Assembly (NCBI GenBank): GCA_018666775.1 | Contig: JABIXC010000008.1 | Location: 48,544-112,543, forward strand | DNA: 64,000 nt | Source: Rhodospirillales bacterium | GTDB lineage: Bacteria; Pseudomonadota; Alphaproteobacteria; SMXQ01 | Reading direction: 5' to 3' | Shown: positions 54,896-63,734 of the stretch, piece by piece | How the letters are laid out: every line of letters begins with the position of its first letter | Position numbering within the stretch: position 1 is the stretch's first letter | The notes under the pieces: generated by a model | The model's database searches: none | The model's input: the letters and a program-made list of their open reading frames with translations, nothing else | Told to the model about the DNA's origin: nothing | Translations under genes and position numbers: made by a program

Positions 54896-56050
54896 GTGGA
54901 ATTTGATCTTCCGGAAGAGCTAAAAATACTGAAACAGACCGTTCGACGGTTTGTTGATGCGGAAATGATCCCCCTTGAGGGCAAATCCCTGGATGGCGGC
55001 AAGATGAAACCGGACATTCGGGCACTTTTGGAAGAAAAGGCCAAGGCTTTGGGGCTTTGGTTGATCGACGTGCCCGAAGAATTCGGTGGCCAGGGCCTTG
55101 GATTGGCAGCGCGTTCTGTGGTGTGGGAAGAACTGGGACGCACCGTCACCCTGCCAACCCGGGGTTATTCAATTCTTGGCCCCGATGTCAGGCCCATTCT
55201 TTATGCGCTGGAAGGGGAAATGCGGGAACGTTATCTCTATCCCGTGATCCGGGGCGAAAAGACCTGTTGTTTTGCCCAGACCGAACCCGATGCGGGATCA
55301 GACCCCGGTTCCATGCGCACGACGGCTATTCTTGATGGCGATGATTACGTCATCAATGGGGTTAAACGCTTCATCACCGGGGCCGATCATTCAGATTTTG
55401 CCCAAGTCATGGCCGCCACGGACCGGGAAAAGGGATCACGGGGCGGCATATCATGTTTTTTGGTGGATATGGATACCCCGGGCATTCGTCTTGGCACCCA
55501 ATACAAGACCTTCACCGAAGAAGGACCATGGGAAATTGTGTTCGAAGATGTCCGGGTGCCAAAGGACCATCTGGTGGGCGGAGAGGGCAATGGCTTTCGT
55601 CTCGCACAAAAATGGTTGGGGGTTGGGCGCATCAAACAGGGATCACGCGCATTGGGGGTGACAGAACGCTGTCTTGAATTGGGGGCTGGCTATGCCAAAG
55701 ACCGCGTGACCTTTGGCGCGCCCTTATCGACCCGACAAGCCACCCAGTGGAAATTGGTGGATGCTGCTGTGGCGCTTCAGGGTGCGCGGTTGATGGTCTA
55801 CCACGCAGCAGAGATGCTGGATTCCGGGGCGGATGCCAGACTCGAAGCCTATATGGCGAAACTCTATTGCACAGAAATGGCCTGGAAGGCGGCAGATGAC
55901 TGCCTGCAAATTCATGGCGGGGTTGGCTTGACCAAAGACCTGCCTGTGGAACGCATTTGGCGGGATCAACGCAGCCACATGATCACCGAAGGCACGCCGG
56001 AAATGATGCGCATGGTCATTGCCCGCACGGTGATCCGCAATACCAATTAA
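54896..56050 (+). CDS. Acyl-CoA dehydrogenase
   Basis: An FAD enzyme of 384 residues that puts a double bond next to the thioester of acyl-CoA and passes electrons to ETF. It starts with GTG at 54896 after AAGGGAGCGTT. CCFAQTEPDAGSDPGSMRTT is the substrate/FAD-contact signature, YVINGVKRFITGADHSDFAQ follows, and MITEGTPEMMRMVIART holds the Glu of the EGT motif near the C-terminus. QIHGGVGLTKDLPVERIWRD is also typical. Chain length or substrate cannot be told. Divergent from the bicupin/eutA pair. A terminator follows the stop. Confidence 0.92.
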   Translation: MEFDLPEELKILKQTVRRFVDAEMIPLEGKSLDGGKMKPDIRALLEEKAKALGLWLIDVPEEFGGQGLGLAARSVVWEELGRTVTLPTRGYSILGPDVRPILYALEGEMRERYLYPVIRGEKTCCFAQTEPDAGSDPGSMRTTAILDGDDYVINGVKRFITGADHSDFAQVMAATDREKGSRGGISCFLVDMDTPGIRLGTQYKTFTEEGPWEIVFEDVRVPKDHLVGGEGNGFRLAQKWLGVGRIKQGSRALGVTERCLELGAGYAKDRVTFGAPLSTRQATQWKLVDAAVALQGARLMVYHAAEMLDSGADARLEAYMAKLYCTEMAWKAADDCLQIHGGVGLTKDLPVERIWRDQRSHMITEGTPEMMRMVIARTVIRNTN

Positions 56051-56052
56051 AA

Positions 56053-56087
56053 AACGGGTGCCCTTACATTAAGGCGCCCGTTTTTTT
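56053..56087. terminator. Terminator after the acyl-CoA dehydrogenase gene
   Basis: AACGGGTGCC pairs with GGCGCCCGTT (one T-G pair) around a 10-base loop, followed by a T-run. It can serve both the dehydrogenase gene and the convergent OmpW-like gene. Confidence 0.88.
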
Positions 56088-56105
56088 AGTTGCTGATTTT
56101 GGCGT

Positions 56106-56696
56106 TTAGTATTTGTAGCCAAATCCGACGCCGAACACCCATGGATCAAGATCGGTGTCCGTGGTGGTGATGGAACCGTTATTGACCGTGATGTCGGTGG
56201 AAACGTATATCTTCTTGAGATCAACGTTAAAGGACCAGCGGTCGTTGATGGCAATGTCCATGCCGACCTGAAATGCCAGCCCGAATGAGTCTTCGTATTT
56301 GACGGCGGTAATGGCGCTCGATTTTTTCACATCATAAAACATTGTGTAATTGAGGCCCGCACCGACATAGGGGCTGAATTTTGCTTTCGGCTGGAAATGA
56401 TACTGCAGGGTCAACACCGGCGGCAGCAGGGAAACCTCACCAAGATGGGCAACCCCCGCAACATCAACGCTGTTTTTGGTGGTGGCAAGAATCAATTCTG
56501 CAGCAATGTTGTCGGTGAAAAAATAGGTGAAATCCAGTTCAGGAACAGTGTCACTGCCAACCCGTGCAGAGCCACCTGAGGTGGTGGTGCCATGGGTATC
56601 GGACGTCAATGTGGCGGAACGCAGGCGAATAATCAGGTCACCCTTTTGTTTGGCATGAAGCATGCCTGGCTGTATCGCCAACACGGTAAAGGCCAA
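56106..56696 (-). CDS. OmpW family outer-membrane beta-barrel protein, 5' end out of frame
   Basis: The open frame gives 196 residues starting from a TTG at 56696 within the signal sequence. The mature part, from KQKGDLIIRLRSATLTSDTH to the terminal FGVGFGYKY with its final aromatic, is an 8-stranded OmpW barrel, a small hydrophobic-molecule channel. Upstream, an ATG at 56749 with AAGGGGAAT before it starts MSGLTRFFNISAFSLLAF, an excellent signal peptide start, but in another frame. An 8-bp tandem repeat (56691-56706) lies between; removing one copy joins the two into a 211-residue protein. So this gene is off, phase-variable, or mis-assembled in this copy, unless translation starts at TTG. 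Confidence 0.78.
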   Translation of the reverse strand: MAFTVLAIQPGMLHAKQKGDLIIRLRSATLTSDTHGTTTSGGSARVGSDTVPELDFTYFFTDNIAAELILATTKNSVDVAGVAHLGEVSLLPPVLTLQYHFQPKAKFSPYVGAGLNYTMFYDVKKSSAITAVKYEDSFGLAFQVGMDIAINDRWSFNVDLKKIYVSTDITVNNGSITTTDTDLDPWVFGVGFGYKY

Positions 56697-56706
56697 AAGG
56701 CCAAAA
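56691..56706. repeat. 8-bp tandem repeat in the OmpW-like signal peptide
   Basis: GGCCAAAA occurs twice in a row. The extra copy shifts the frame between the natural ATG (56749) and the barrel. An eight-base repeat can expand or contract by slippage. Confidence 0.9.
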
Positions 56707-56749
56707 GGCTGAAAGCAGAAATGTTAAAAAAACGGGTGAGACCAGACAT

Positions 56750-56974
56750 TAATTATTCCCCTTTTTATTTATGTCCGTTAGACGAATTTGCGCGAGATGA
56801 CAGAGTCATGTCTTAAATATATATCGTTAAATCAACCTTGATTCATTCTTAATGCTTAGATATCTATCGAATACCATGGCATTGAAATTTTGGCAACAGG
56901 TCATTGGAAAGCAATGTTATTTTTAATTGAATAGATTGGAGCGTGAATGGGGGAGGCGCTAAAGGGATGGGTGT
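56750..56974. other. Intergenic region upstream of the OmpW-like gene
   Basis: A 225-bp gap, A/T-rich from 56800 to 56940, carrying the presumed promoter of the OmpW-like gene. The 3' end of the ADP-forming CoA ligase lies just to the right. No repeat, RNA gene or ORF of note. Confidence 0.4.
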
Positions 56975-59131
56975 TTATGGTTTAGGTGCCAACACCACCA
57001 ACGCATCAAGGGCCACACATCCTTGGCCTTTGGGGCAGGCAAGCAGGGGATTGATATCGACGGCTTCGATCAATCCCTTGGTCTCGTAGGCGAACCGTCC
57101 CATTTTTAAGATGGCATCAACCACCGCATCGCGATCCGCAGGGGCAGCACCCCTGTAACCATCCAGTAATTTTCCGGCCCGTGTGGCATCGATCATGGCT
57201 TCGGCCTCTGCCCGGTTCAGGCCGGCCCGGCCAAGGGCGACGTCTTTATAGAGTTCCACCATGATGCCGCCGGAGCCAAACACCACCACAGGCCCCATTT
57301 CAGGGTCATTGGCGATGCCGAGCGCCAGTTCAATGCCACCTAGGACCTGTTCAGCAACCAGAAACCCATCGATTTTTACCGCCCCATCATAGTGCGCCAC
57401 GTTCTTTGTGATTGCATCACATGCTGTTTTAACCCCATCGGCATCTTCAAGGCCAAGCATGATGGCCCCGGCTTCGGTTTTGTGGGGCAGGTCAGCGGAA
57501 ACCGCTTTGACAACCACCGGAAACCCGATGTCTTGTGCAGCCTTTGCGGCACTTGGCCCATCGGCGGAAAATGCTTCGCGGGCCAGTGGTAGGCCGAAAT
57601 CTGCCAGTATCGCCTTGGATGTCGTTTCATCCAATGCGGTTGGTTTATCCCCGGCCAATGTTTTTAATTCTGCAATGCGGGATTCTTGTTTACCCGTTAA
57701 GGGGCTTGAATTTTTGGGCTCGGATTTTGCGCGGGTGCGCCGGCCGATCTGGTCAAAGATGCGCCCAAAGACCCGAAAGGCGCGATCAGGATCGGAAAGA
57801 TAGGCCAGATGGCTAAAGGTTTTGCGCAAAGCCTGTGCGTGATCGGTCAGGGCAACATTGGCCGGTGCAAACAGGGCGACGGGCAGGGTAGTATCTTCGC
57901 CTTTGGTCCATTCTGAAATTGCTGCAAGGTTCAATTCCTTGCGTTCAATCCCGGGTGCCAGGGGCAAATCCTCTGCGACCAGCAGCAAATCAAAATTGGG
58001 GTCGGCGGCAAAGGCCTCAATGCAGGCAATATATTTATCTGTGGTGATGGTCTGGCGGGTATCCAGCGGATTGGACGCACTGGCAAGGGGGCCAAGCACA
58101 GCAGCGATTGTTTCCTTTGTTTTTGCATCCGGTGTTGCAAAGGTGACGCCTGCGCGCGCAGCAGATTCCGAAATCAGGCTTTTCATGGCCCCGGAATTGG
58201 TAATGGCGCCAACCCCTGTGCCTAACGGTGCCTTGGTGCGTGCCAGATATTCCATGGCCTCTACGGCATCTTCCAGACAATCCAGGCGAACCACCCCGGC
58301 GGCACCGGCCAGGGCATCAAACGCATCAACCGATCCCGCCAATGATCCTGTATGGGCCAATGCCGCGGCACGGCCTTCGTCTGATCCGCCAATTTTGACG
58401 GCAACCACGGCCTTGCCAGCATCGCTGGCTTCTCCGCAGGCATCGATGAAATCGTCAACCCGAACGACCTGTTCCAGGTACAGCATGATCCCCTTGATTT
58501 GGGGCTGGCGCGCCATGAAACGAATATAATCCCCTGCACCCAAGCCAACCTGATTGCCTGCGGAGACAATATAGGAGGGGTTTAAGCCCCGCTCGGTCAG
58601 CATGCGGTTGAGCGCCAGACACAAGCCGCCCGATTGGGCAATGATGGCGGTCGGGCCAGATTCCAGTGTTTCCATGCCATCATCGGGCAGGGTGATGGCC
58701 CGGCTGGGGGCCGGTGCATTGCCCATGCAATTGGGGCCACAGACAGCAAGTCCGGTTTTATCGATAATTGCGGCAAGGCGTTTTGCCCGCTCGCGGCCTT
58801 TTTCGTTACCGCCTTCGCCAAAATCGCCAGCAAAGATAAGGGCGCTGCGGGCACCATGGGCGGCACCATCTTCCAAGACATTAAGGGCAATGTCGGCGGG
58901 GACAAAACAGATGATGTGATCAGGGGGCTCTGGCAGGGCATCAAAACCGGGAAAACAGGGGATGCCCCAAATCTCTTCGCGCTTTGGATTGATGGGGTAA
59001 ATGCCACCGGGATAATCAAACCGTTTCAGATTGTTATAAACCCGCTCCGACCAGTGGCGGTCCCGGTCCGATGCGCCGACCATGACAATATTGCGGGGAT
59101 GGAGGAGTGCTTCGACGTCATCGCGTGCCAT
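56975..59131 (-). CDS. ADP-forming acyl-CoA/acetate-CoA ligase family protein
   Basis: A 718-residue fused enzyme of the NDP-forming acyl-CoA synthetase family, which interconverts an acyl-CoA, ADP and phosphate with the acid, CoA and ATP. The order is an N-terminal CoA-binding domain (LLHPRNIVMVGASDRDRHWS, about 1-130), succinyl-CoA ligase-like domains (ITNSGAMKSLISESAARAGV, about 140-460), then a C-terminal ATP-grasp domain (about 490-705) with GFPVVVKAVSADLPHKTEAG and VVFGSGGIMVELYKDVALGR. Substrate unknown; relatives use acetate, propionate, pimelate or aryl acids. Divergent from the tandem mu-crystallin genes by 115 bp. Confidence 0.9.
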   Translation of the reverse strand: MARDDVEALLHPRNIVMVGASDRDRHWSERVYNNLKRFDYPGGIYPINPKREEIWGIPCFPGFDALPEPPDHIICFVPADIALNVLEDGAAHGARSALIFAGDFGEGGNEKGRERAKRLAAIIDKTGLAVCGPNCMGNAPAPSRAITLPDDGMETLESGPTAIIAQSGGLCLALNRMLTERGLNPSYIVSAGNQVGLGAGDYIRFMARQPQIKGIMLYLEQVVRVDDFIDACGEASDAGKAVVAVKIGGSDEGRAAALAHTGSLAGSVDAFDALAGAAGVVRLDCLEDAVEAMEYLARTKAPLGTGVGAITNSGAMKSLISESAARAGVTFATPDAKTKETIAAVLGPLASASNPLDTRQTITTDKYIACIEAFAADPNFDLLLVAEDLPLAPGIERKELNLAAISEWTKGEDTTLPVALFAPANVALTDHAQALRKTFSHLAYLSDPDRAFRVFGRIFDQIGRRTRAKSEPKNSSPLTGKQESRIAELKTLAGDKPTALDETTSKAILADFGLPLAREAFSADGPSAAKAAQDIGFPVVVKAVSADLPHKTEAGAIMLGLEDADGVKTACDAITKNVAHYDGAVKIDGFLVAEQVLGGIELALGIANDPEMGPVVVFGSGGIMVELYKDVALGRAGLNRAEAEAMIDATRAGKLLDGYRGAAPADRDAVVDAILKMGRFAYETKGLIEAVDINPLLACPKGQGCVALDALVVLAPKP

Positions 59132-59246
59132 GGTGCAGAAAAAATCCTGTCATTGTTTCGTTATTGTTGTTTGATGTTCATCGTAATTCTATGCTGCGGG
59201 GTGTGAACGCTGCAAGGAACGGTGACACAAAACAGGGAGTTTTTTT

Positions 59247-60359
59247 ATGACACTGATCATCAACAACGATGATGTCCATGCCGTGCTAACCATGGAAGAC
59301 ACCATGGCGGCACTGGAAAAGTCCTATTTGGACCTGTCGGCCTCGCGCGCGGTGTGTCGCCCGCGCATCGATATTCAGATTCCCACATCAGACCCGGATA
59401 AAACGTATCAATGGGGCACCATGGAAGGGGGCTCCATGGATGGCTATTTTGCCGTTCGCATGAAATCCGATGTTGTTACCCAAGAAAACCACAACGGGAT
59501 ACCCACAGAAAATAAATACTGTGTGCGCCCGGGTCGTTGGTGTGGGTTGATCTTTCTGACCTCCATTAAAAATGGTGAGCCCTTGGCGCTTTTGAATGAC
59601 GGGGTGTTGCAGCATATGCGCGTTGGGGCTGATGGGGGCATTGGTGCCAAATATATGGCTCGCGAAAACGCCGAAGTGATTGGCATGTTGGGATCAGGCG
59701 GCATGTCGCGCAGCCATATGGATGCCTTTATGGCGGTGCGTGACATTAAAAAATTACAGGTCTTTTCACCGACCAAGGCCAACCGGGAAAGTTTCGCTGC
59801 TGAAATGCGCGATAAATTCGAGATTGAGGTTGTGGCTTGCGATGCGCCCGAACAGGTCTATCGCGGGGCAGATATTGTCGCCGCATTAACCGATGCCACG
59901 GTGCCCGTTACCGATGGCGCCTGCATTGAGGCGGGTACCCATGTGGTGGTCATTGGTGGTTCGGGTGCGCCTGATGACACCACAATTGAAAAAATTGATC
60001 GGTCTTTGCGATTTGGCAATGCGCCCCAACCGTGGGGGCTTCCTGAATTTGGCAAGGGAAAGTCACGGCTGACCTATGCTGCCATGACCCCCGAAATTGC
60101 TGAAACGCGTCTGTCGCCTGATGGCAAACGCGGGGGTCGCACAGCAGTGGCCGAAGACCATCTGGTGTGGTTGGCCGATGTTCTTTCAGGTGATGCCAAG
60201 GGCCGCGAAAGTGATGATCAGATTACCTATTCGGAACGGGGCAATTTACAAGGCGCGCAGTTTTACGCGGTGGCGGGCAGGGCCTATGAACTGGCCCGCG
60301 ATGCAGGTCGGGGCCGGGAAATTCCCACCGACTGGTTTTTACAAGACATAAGGGATTAA
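59247..60359 (+). CDS. Ornithine cyclodeaminase/mu-crystallin family protein, copy 1
   Basis: A 370-residue NAD(P)-dependent protein of the OCD/mu-crystallin family. The N-terminal substrate domain begins MTLIINNDDVHAVLTMEDTM, and the Rossmann fold is at EVIGMLGSGGMSRSHMDAFM. DGYFAVRMKSDVVTQENHNG and LLNDGVLQHMRVGADGGIGA are shared with the downstream paralogue. The family includes ornithine cyclodeaminase, alanine dehydrogenase and ketimine reductases. I recall a subgroup labelled tyramine oxidase subunit B in databases that fits this length, but that is not verifiable here. CAGGGAG precedes the ATG. The second copy follows after 5 bp, so the proteins may be partners. Confidence 0.85.
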   Translation: MTLIINNDDVHAVLTMEDTMAALEKSYLDLSASRAVCRPRIDIQIPTSDPDKTYQWGTMEGGSMDGYFAVRMKSDVVTQENHNGIPTENKYCVRPGRWCGLIFLTSIKNGEPLALLNDGVLQHMRVGADGGIGAKYMARENAEVIGMLGSGGMSRSHMDAFMAVRDIKKLQVFSPTKANRESFAAEMRDKFEIEVVACDAPEQVYRGADIVAALTDATVPVTDGACIEAGTHVVVIGGSGAPDDTTIEKIDRSLRFGNAPQPWGLPEFGKGKSRLTYAAMTPEIAETRLSPDGKRGGRTAVAEDHLVWLADVLSGDAKGRESDDQITYSERGNLQGAQFYAVAGRAYELARDAGRGREIPTDWFLQDIRD

Positions 60360-60364
60360 GCGCC

Positions 60365-61477
60365 ATGACACTTTTCATAAACAACGACGTTGTGGCACAG
60401 GTTCTGACCATGACGGACACCATTGCGGCATTGGAAAAATCCTATCACCAATTGGTGCGGTCTCAATCGGTTTGCAGGCCAAGGGTCGATATCCAGATCC
60501 CGACGCCGGAAGAAGATAAAATTTACCAATGGGGCAGCATGGAAGGCGGATCAACGCAAGGCTACTTTGCCATTCGCATGAAGTCTGATGTCATTTTCGA
60601 AGAAAGCTATAACGGCGTCGTCACTCAGGATAAATACTGTACTAGGCCCGGCATGTATTGCGGGTTGATCTTGTTGACCAGCACCGAAAATGGCGAGCCT
60701 TTGGCGTTTATCAATGATGGCGTGTTGCAGCATATGCGCGTTGGGGGGGATGGCGGCATTGGCACCAAATATATGAGCCGCGAAAATTCTGAAACCGTCG
60801 GGATGCTCGGTTCCGGCGGCATGGCCCGGACCCATATGGACGCCATCATGTGTGTGCGCGACATTAAAAAGCTTCAGGTGTTTTCACCAACGCCTGCCAA
60901 CCGCGAAGCCTTTGCCGAGGAAATGCGTGCAAAATACGGTCTGGAAGTGACGGTCTGTGACAATCCGCGCGATGTTTATCGGGGTGCAGACATTGTTGCC
61001 GGCGTTACCGATTCTGCGGTGCCTGTTTTGAATGGGGAATGGGTTGAGCCGGGGACCCACATTATCAATGTTGGTGGCGGTGGGGGAAAACCCGATCAGG
61101 CGACCCTTGATAAGGTGGATGTTTATTTCCGCTTTGGCGATGCGCCGGGCCCATGGGGAGAGCCGGATATGGAGCTGGGGGATGAATACATCACCTATGC
61201 TGCCCAGCCCGAGTTTAATTCCAATTTCAAGATGAAGCGTTCAGGGAAACGGGGCCATGCGGCATCCCTGCCCGGATGCATGATCACGTTCAAAGACATT
61301 ATCGAAGGCACCAATCAGGGCCGCACCGATGCGTCACAGATCACCTATTCGGAACGCGGCAATCTACAGGGCGCACAGTTCTGGGCAGTCGGTGGGGTGG
61401 TCTATGAAAAGGCCAAAGCCGAAGGGCTGGGCAATGAAATCCCAACCGAATGGTTGTTGCAAGACATCCGGGATTAA
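60365..61477 (+). CDS. Ornithine cyclodeaminase/mu-crystallin family protein, copy 2
   Basis: Also 370 residues and clearly a tandem paralogue of the upstream gene: the start MTLFINNDVVAQVLTMTDTI, the middle FAIRMKSDVIFEESYNGVVT and the Rossmann loop VGMLGSGGMARTHMDAIMCV line up along the length, and both end EIPTxWxLQDIRD. Differences are concentrated after residue 225, where copy 2 has a glycine run (NVGGGGGKPD) and copy 1 has IGGSGAPDD, so the substrate pocket may differ. It lies 5 bp from copy 1, in one transcript. Heteromers or two related reactions are both possible. Confidence 0.85.
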   Translation: MTLFINNDVVAQVLTMTDTIAALEKSYHQLVRSQSVCRPRVDIQIPTPEEDKIYQWGSMEGGSTQGYFAIRMKSDVIFEESYNGVVTQDKYCTRPGMYCGLILLTSTENGEPLAFINDGVLQHMRVGGDGGIGTKYMSRENSETVGMLGSGGMARTHMDAIMCVRDIKKLQVFSPTPANREAFAEEMRAKYGLEVTVCDNPRDVYRGADIVAGVTDSAVPVLNGEWVEPGTHIINVGGGGGKPDQATLDKVDVYFRFGDAPGPWGEPDMELGDEYITYAAQPEFNSNFKMKRSGKRGHAASLPGCMITFKDIIEGTNQGRTDASQITYSERGNLQGAQFWAVGGVVYEKAKAEGLGNEIPTEWLLQDIRD

Positions 61478-61501
61478 GCCTGATTTACGGCACCGTTGGT
61501 C

Positions 61502-62728
61502 TTAGGGCACCGTTGGGACTGATATCGCTTTCTTTGGGATGAGCACGGTCACGACCAAAATGGCCAGACACCCAGCCAGAACATAGAACAGCCAGCTTGG
61601 GTTGCCTGAATCCAGAATCCAGCCAAAAATAACGGGCGCCGATGCGCCCCCAAAGGCCGCCCCCGTTGCCACCATGCCAATGGCCTTGCCAAAAGATTCG
61701 CGCGGGATAACGGCGCGCATCAGCATATCGCGAGCGGGGCGCAATGCGCCCTGAAACAAACCGATGAAGCTCATCAAGATGATGATGGCAAACAATGGCA
61801 TGGTCAGGGTGCCCAGCAGGATCAAAAGAACGCCGGAAGAGACTAATACGGTTACTGCCAGAAAGGTATGGCGTGGCGTTTTGTCGACGATGAAGCCACC
61901 ACCCAGCACCCCGATGGCGCTGGCGACCAGATAGACCGTCAAGGCACCGGAGGCCACGGTTAAGGGGGTGTTGTGTAGTTCAGCCAGTGCCGCAACGATA
62001 AAGGAATGGATGCCGTGGGTGCCCAGAGCATTGAAAATGAAAAAGACAAAAAAGACCATTAAAGACCCTGATGCCAGGGACCGAATTTCCTGAAAAAACC
62101 CGAGACCGCCCGGCGGTTTTTTGCCGATGGAATCATCGCGCACGTTCTTCCATTGGGTCATTAATCCAAAGGTGACAATGATGCCAAGGACGCCGGCGAT
62201 GACCACGGCGACGCGCCATCCCCACAACAAGGCAGACGTCACCAACAGGGGCGGGGCGACCACCCGCCCGGCATGGCCTGCAAACATATTGATTCCAAAG
62301 GCCCGCCCGATCCACGCCGAAGGCATGGATGCGTTGATAATGGTGTAATTGGATGGCCGCATGGAGGCAATGCCAATGCCAAAGGTGACCATCAAGGGCA
62401 TGGCATACCAGAAGCTGGGGATCACCGCGAGCAAGGCAACACTGATGGATAGAATAAACAGGCCCGTGACCAAAACGATCTTGCCGCCAATGCGATCAAC
62501 CATGAAGCCGACAGGAATTTGGAAGAATCCGGTGGTGATGGATCGCGTTGAGAGCAAAAGTCCCAGAAAGGTATAGCTGACGGCAAACTCGACTTTAAGA
62601 AAAGGAATGAGTGCGGGCAGGCACAGGATATAAAAATTTGAAAGCGCGTGTCCCGTGCTGATCAGCGCCAGAATGCGAACGCTTTGCTTGTGTTCAGCCC
62701 GTGAAAGTTCGGTGTCAGTTTCGCTCAT
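61502..62728 (-). CDS. MFS transporter
   Basis: A 408-residue inner-membrane transporter with about 12 helices. MRPSNYTIINASMPSAWIGR and GGKIVLVTGLFILSISVALL lie in the first half, and FQGALRPARDMLMRAVIPRE in the second. The short cytosolic N-terminus (SETDTELSRAEHKQSVRILA) precedes helix 1. General MFS_1 type, possibly an importer or exporter of the compounds handled by neighbouring enzymes. Converges on the second mu-crystallin gene with 24 bp between stops, where a near-duplicate of its last codons (CCAACGGTGCC) appears. Confidence 0.85.
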   Translation of the reverse strand: MSETDTELSRAEHKQSVRILALISTGHALSNFYILCLPALIPFLKVEFAVSYTFLGLLLSTRSITTGFFQIPVGFMVDRIGGKIVLVTGLFILSISVALLAVIPSFWYAMPLMVTFGIGIASMRPSNYTIINASMPSAWIGRAFGINMFAGHAGRVVAPPLLVTSALLWGWRVAVVIAGVLGIIVTFGLMTQWKNVRDDSIGKKPPGGLGFFQEIRSLASGSLMVFFVFFIFNALGTHGIHSFIVAALAELHNTPLTVASGALTVYLVASAIGVLGGGFIVDKTPRHTFLAVTVLVSSGVLLILLGTLTMPLFAIIILMSFIGLFQGALRPARDMLMRAVIPRESFGKAIGMVATGAAFGGASAPVIFGWILDSGNPSWLFYVLAGCLAILVVTVLIPKKAISVPTVP

Positions 62729-62812
62729 TTAACTTCCGGTGTTCGTTTTACAGACCAGAACAGCCCGCATTGATTGGGCGCAGAATATGCGCGTATGGGG
62801 TGTCGGCCCGGG

Positions 62813-63298
62813 TTAGCGCCGGGGTGCCATGGTCCCGCCGGGCGCAGATTTGGCCGCAGTGGGCGAAATGGTGAAATTGACTTCTGAGCCGCCCAAAGAG
62901 GTGCCGGCGATCAAAACCGTGGTGGCGCGTTGGCCACGGGTATAGGTCAGGATAGAGACTTTTGACCGCGCCCGGGTTACTTCTTGCCAGCCAAACCCCG
63001 GCATTTCACGGGAATAAAATTCAAAAATTTGCTGTGCATTGGTTGATGTGGTGAAAACCAGACGGCCAATCCACGCGTCCTTGGGCCCTAGAATCAGGCT
63101 GCGTTCGACATTCATAGTGGCTTTTTGGGGAATGGGAATGTCTGGAAAACGGGCAAGATCGCCCTGTTCACCCTTGGGGAGGGATCCGCTATTAGAGGCC
63201 TTTATATCAGTACTCAGGCCGGAACAGGCGCCAAGGGAAAGCGTTATAATTCCCGCAAATGATATATAACATATTGTTTTTAATGATATTATTTTCAT
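62813..63298 (-). CDS. Hypothetical lipoprotein
   Basis: A 161-residue envelope protein. The start at 63298 (MKIISLKTICYISFAGIITL) gives a lipoprotein signal with lipobox SLGACS; an open frame to 63373 extends upstream but lacks a signal. The mature part (ARFPDIPIPQKATMNVERSL, then GWQEVTRARSKVSILTY) has an IPIPxxA-type stretch and a beta-rich C-terminal half; it ends with a Pro/Arg tail. I do not recognise a defined family with certainty. It faces the rRNA promoter, well separated. Confidence 0.7.
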   Translation of the reverse strand: MKIISLKTICYISFAGIITLSLGACSGLSTDIKASNSGSLPKGEQGDLARFPDIPIPQKATMNVERSLILGPKDAWIGRLVFTTSTNAQQIFEFYSREMPGFGWQEVTRARSKVSILTYTRGQRATTVLIAGTSLGGSEVNFTISPTAAKSAPGGTMAPRR

Positions 63299-63534
63299 TG
63301 CCCTTATTTTCTCCAGGCTGAAGGTTGTGTATTTGAGGGTTGGCATTACTGGACATTTGCGCATGATATACATATATTAGCGAGTGTAGATGCCCCACAA
63401 GAGGCATTACACAAAAATCGTATGATATAAATTTTACCCATTTTTCGCGGCCCGTTTTTTGCTGGTGGCGAAACCGTTGTCCAGCCTCACGTTTACGTCT
63501 TTTTAACGGGTCGTAAAAATAAGCAAAAAAGGGG
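63299..63534. other. Intergenic region between the lipoprotein gene and the rRNA promoter
   Basis: About 240 bp, A/T-rich, with the lipoprotein promoter on the minus side and the upstream part of the rRNA promoter on the plus side. A run of A/T bases just before the -35 (63513-63530, AAAAATAAGCAAAAAA) is a plausible UP element for the rRNA operon. No gene is seen. Confidence 0.4.
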
Positions 63535-63535
63535 T

Positions 63536-63565
63536 TTGACAGGGGTGCATAGGGCGGCGTATAAC
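63536..63565 (+). promoter_or_regulatory. Probable rRNA operon promoter
   Basis: TTGACA at 63536-63541, an 18-bp spacer, then TATAAC at 63560-63565, about 170 bp before the 16S 5' end. The upstream A-run suits an UP element. This is a near-consensus sigma-70 promoter. Confidence 0.75.
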
Positions 63566-63620
63566 CCGCTCCTCCGATGAACACCGGCACCGATTAGTTG
63601 GTTCTCAGGATTTGTTGGAA

Positions 63621-63634
63621 CGCTCTTTGTTATT
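63621..63634 (+). promoter_or_regulatory. boxA-like antitermination element in the rRNA leader
   Basis: CGCTCTTTG follows the consensus TGCTCTTTA of rRNA boxA, the NusB/S10 binding site, and lies between the promoter and 16S as expected. Confidence 0.55.
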
Positions 63635-63734
63635 GTTAAGAGGAAGGGATACGCAGGCGGCGGCGTGTTGAATAAACATGCCAACGCAAGCGTATTTGCA
63701 AATTGAACACATACGTTTGTGAGTGGACAGACCT

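Noticed and set aside
38493..61500. Genomic island integrated at tRNA-Met
   Set aside because: The accessory genes lie on the 5' side of the tRNA, whereas islands insert at the 3' end. No integrase, no second att copy and no mobile genes were found.
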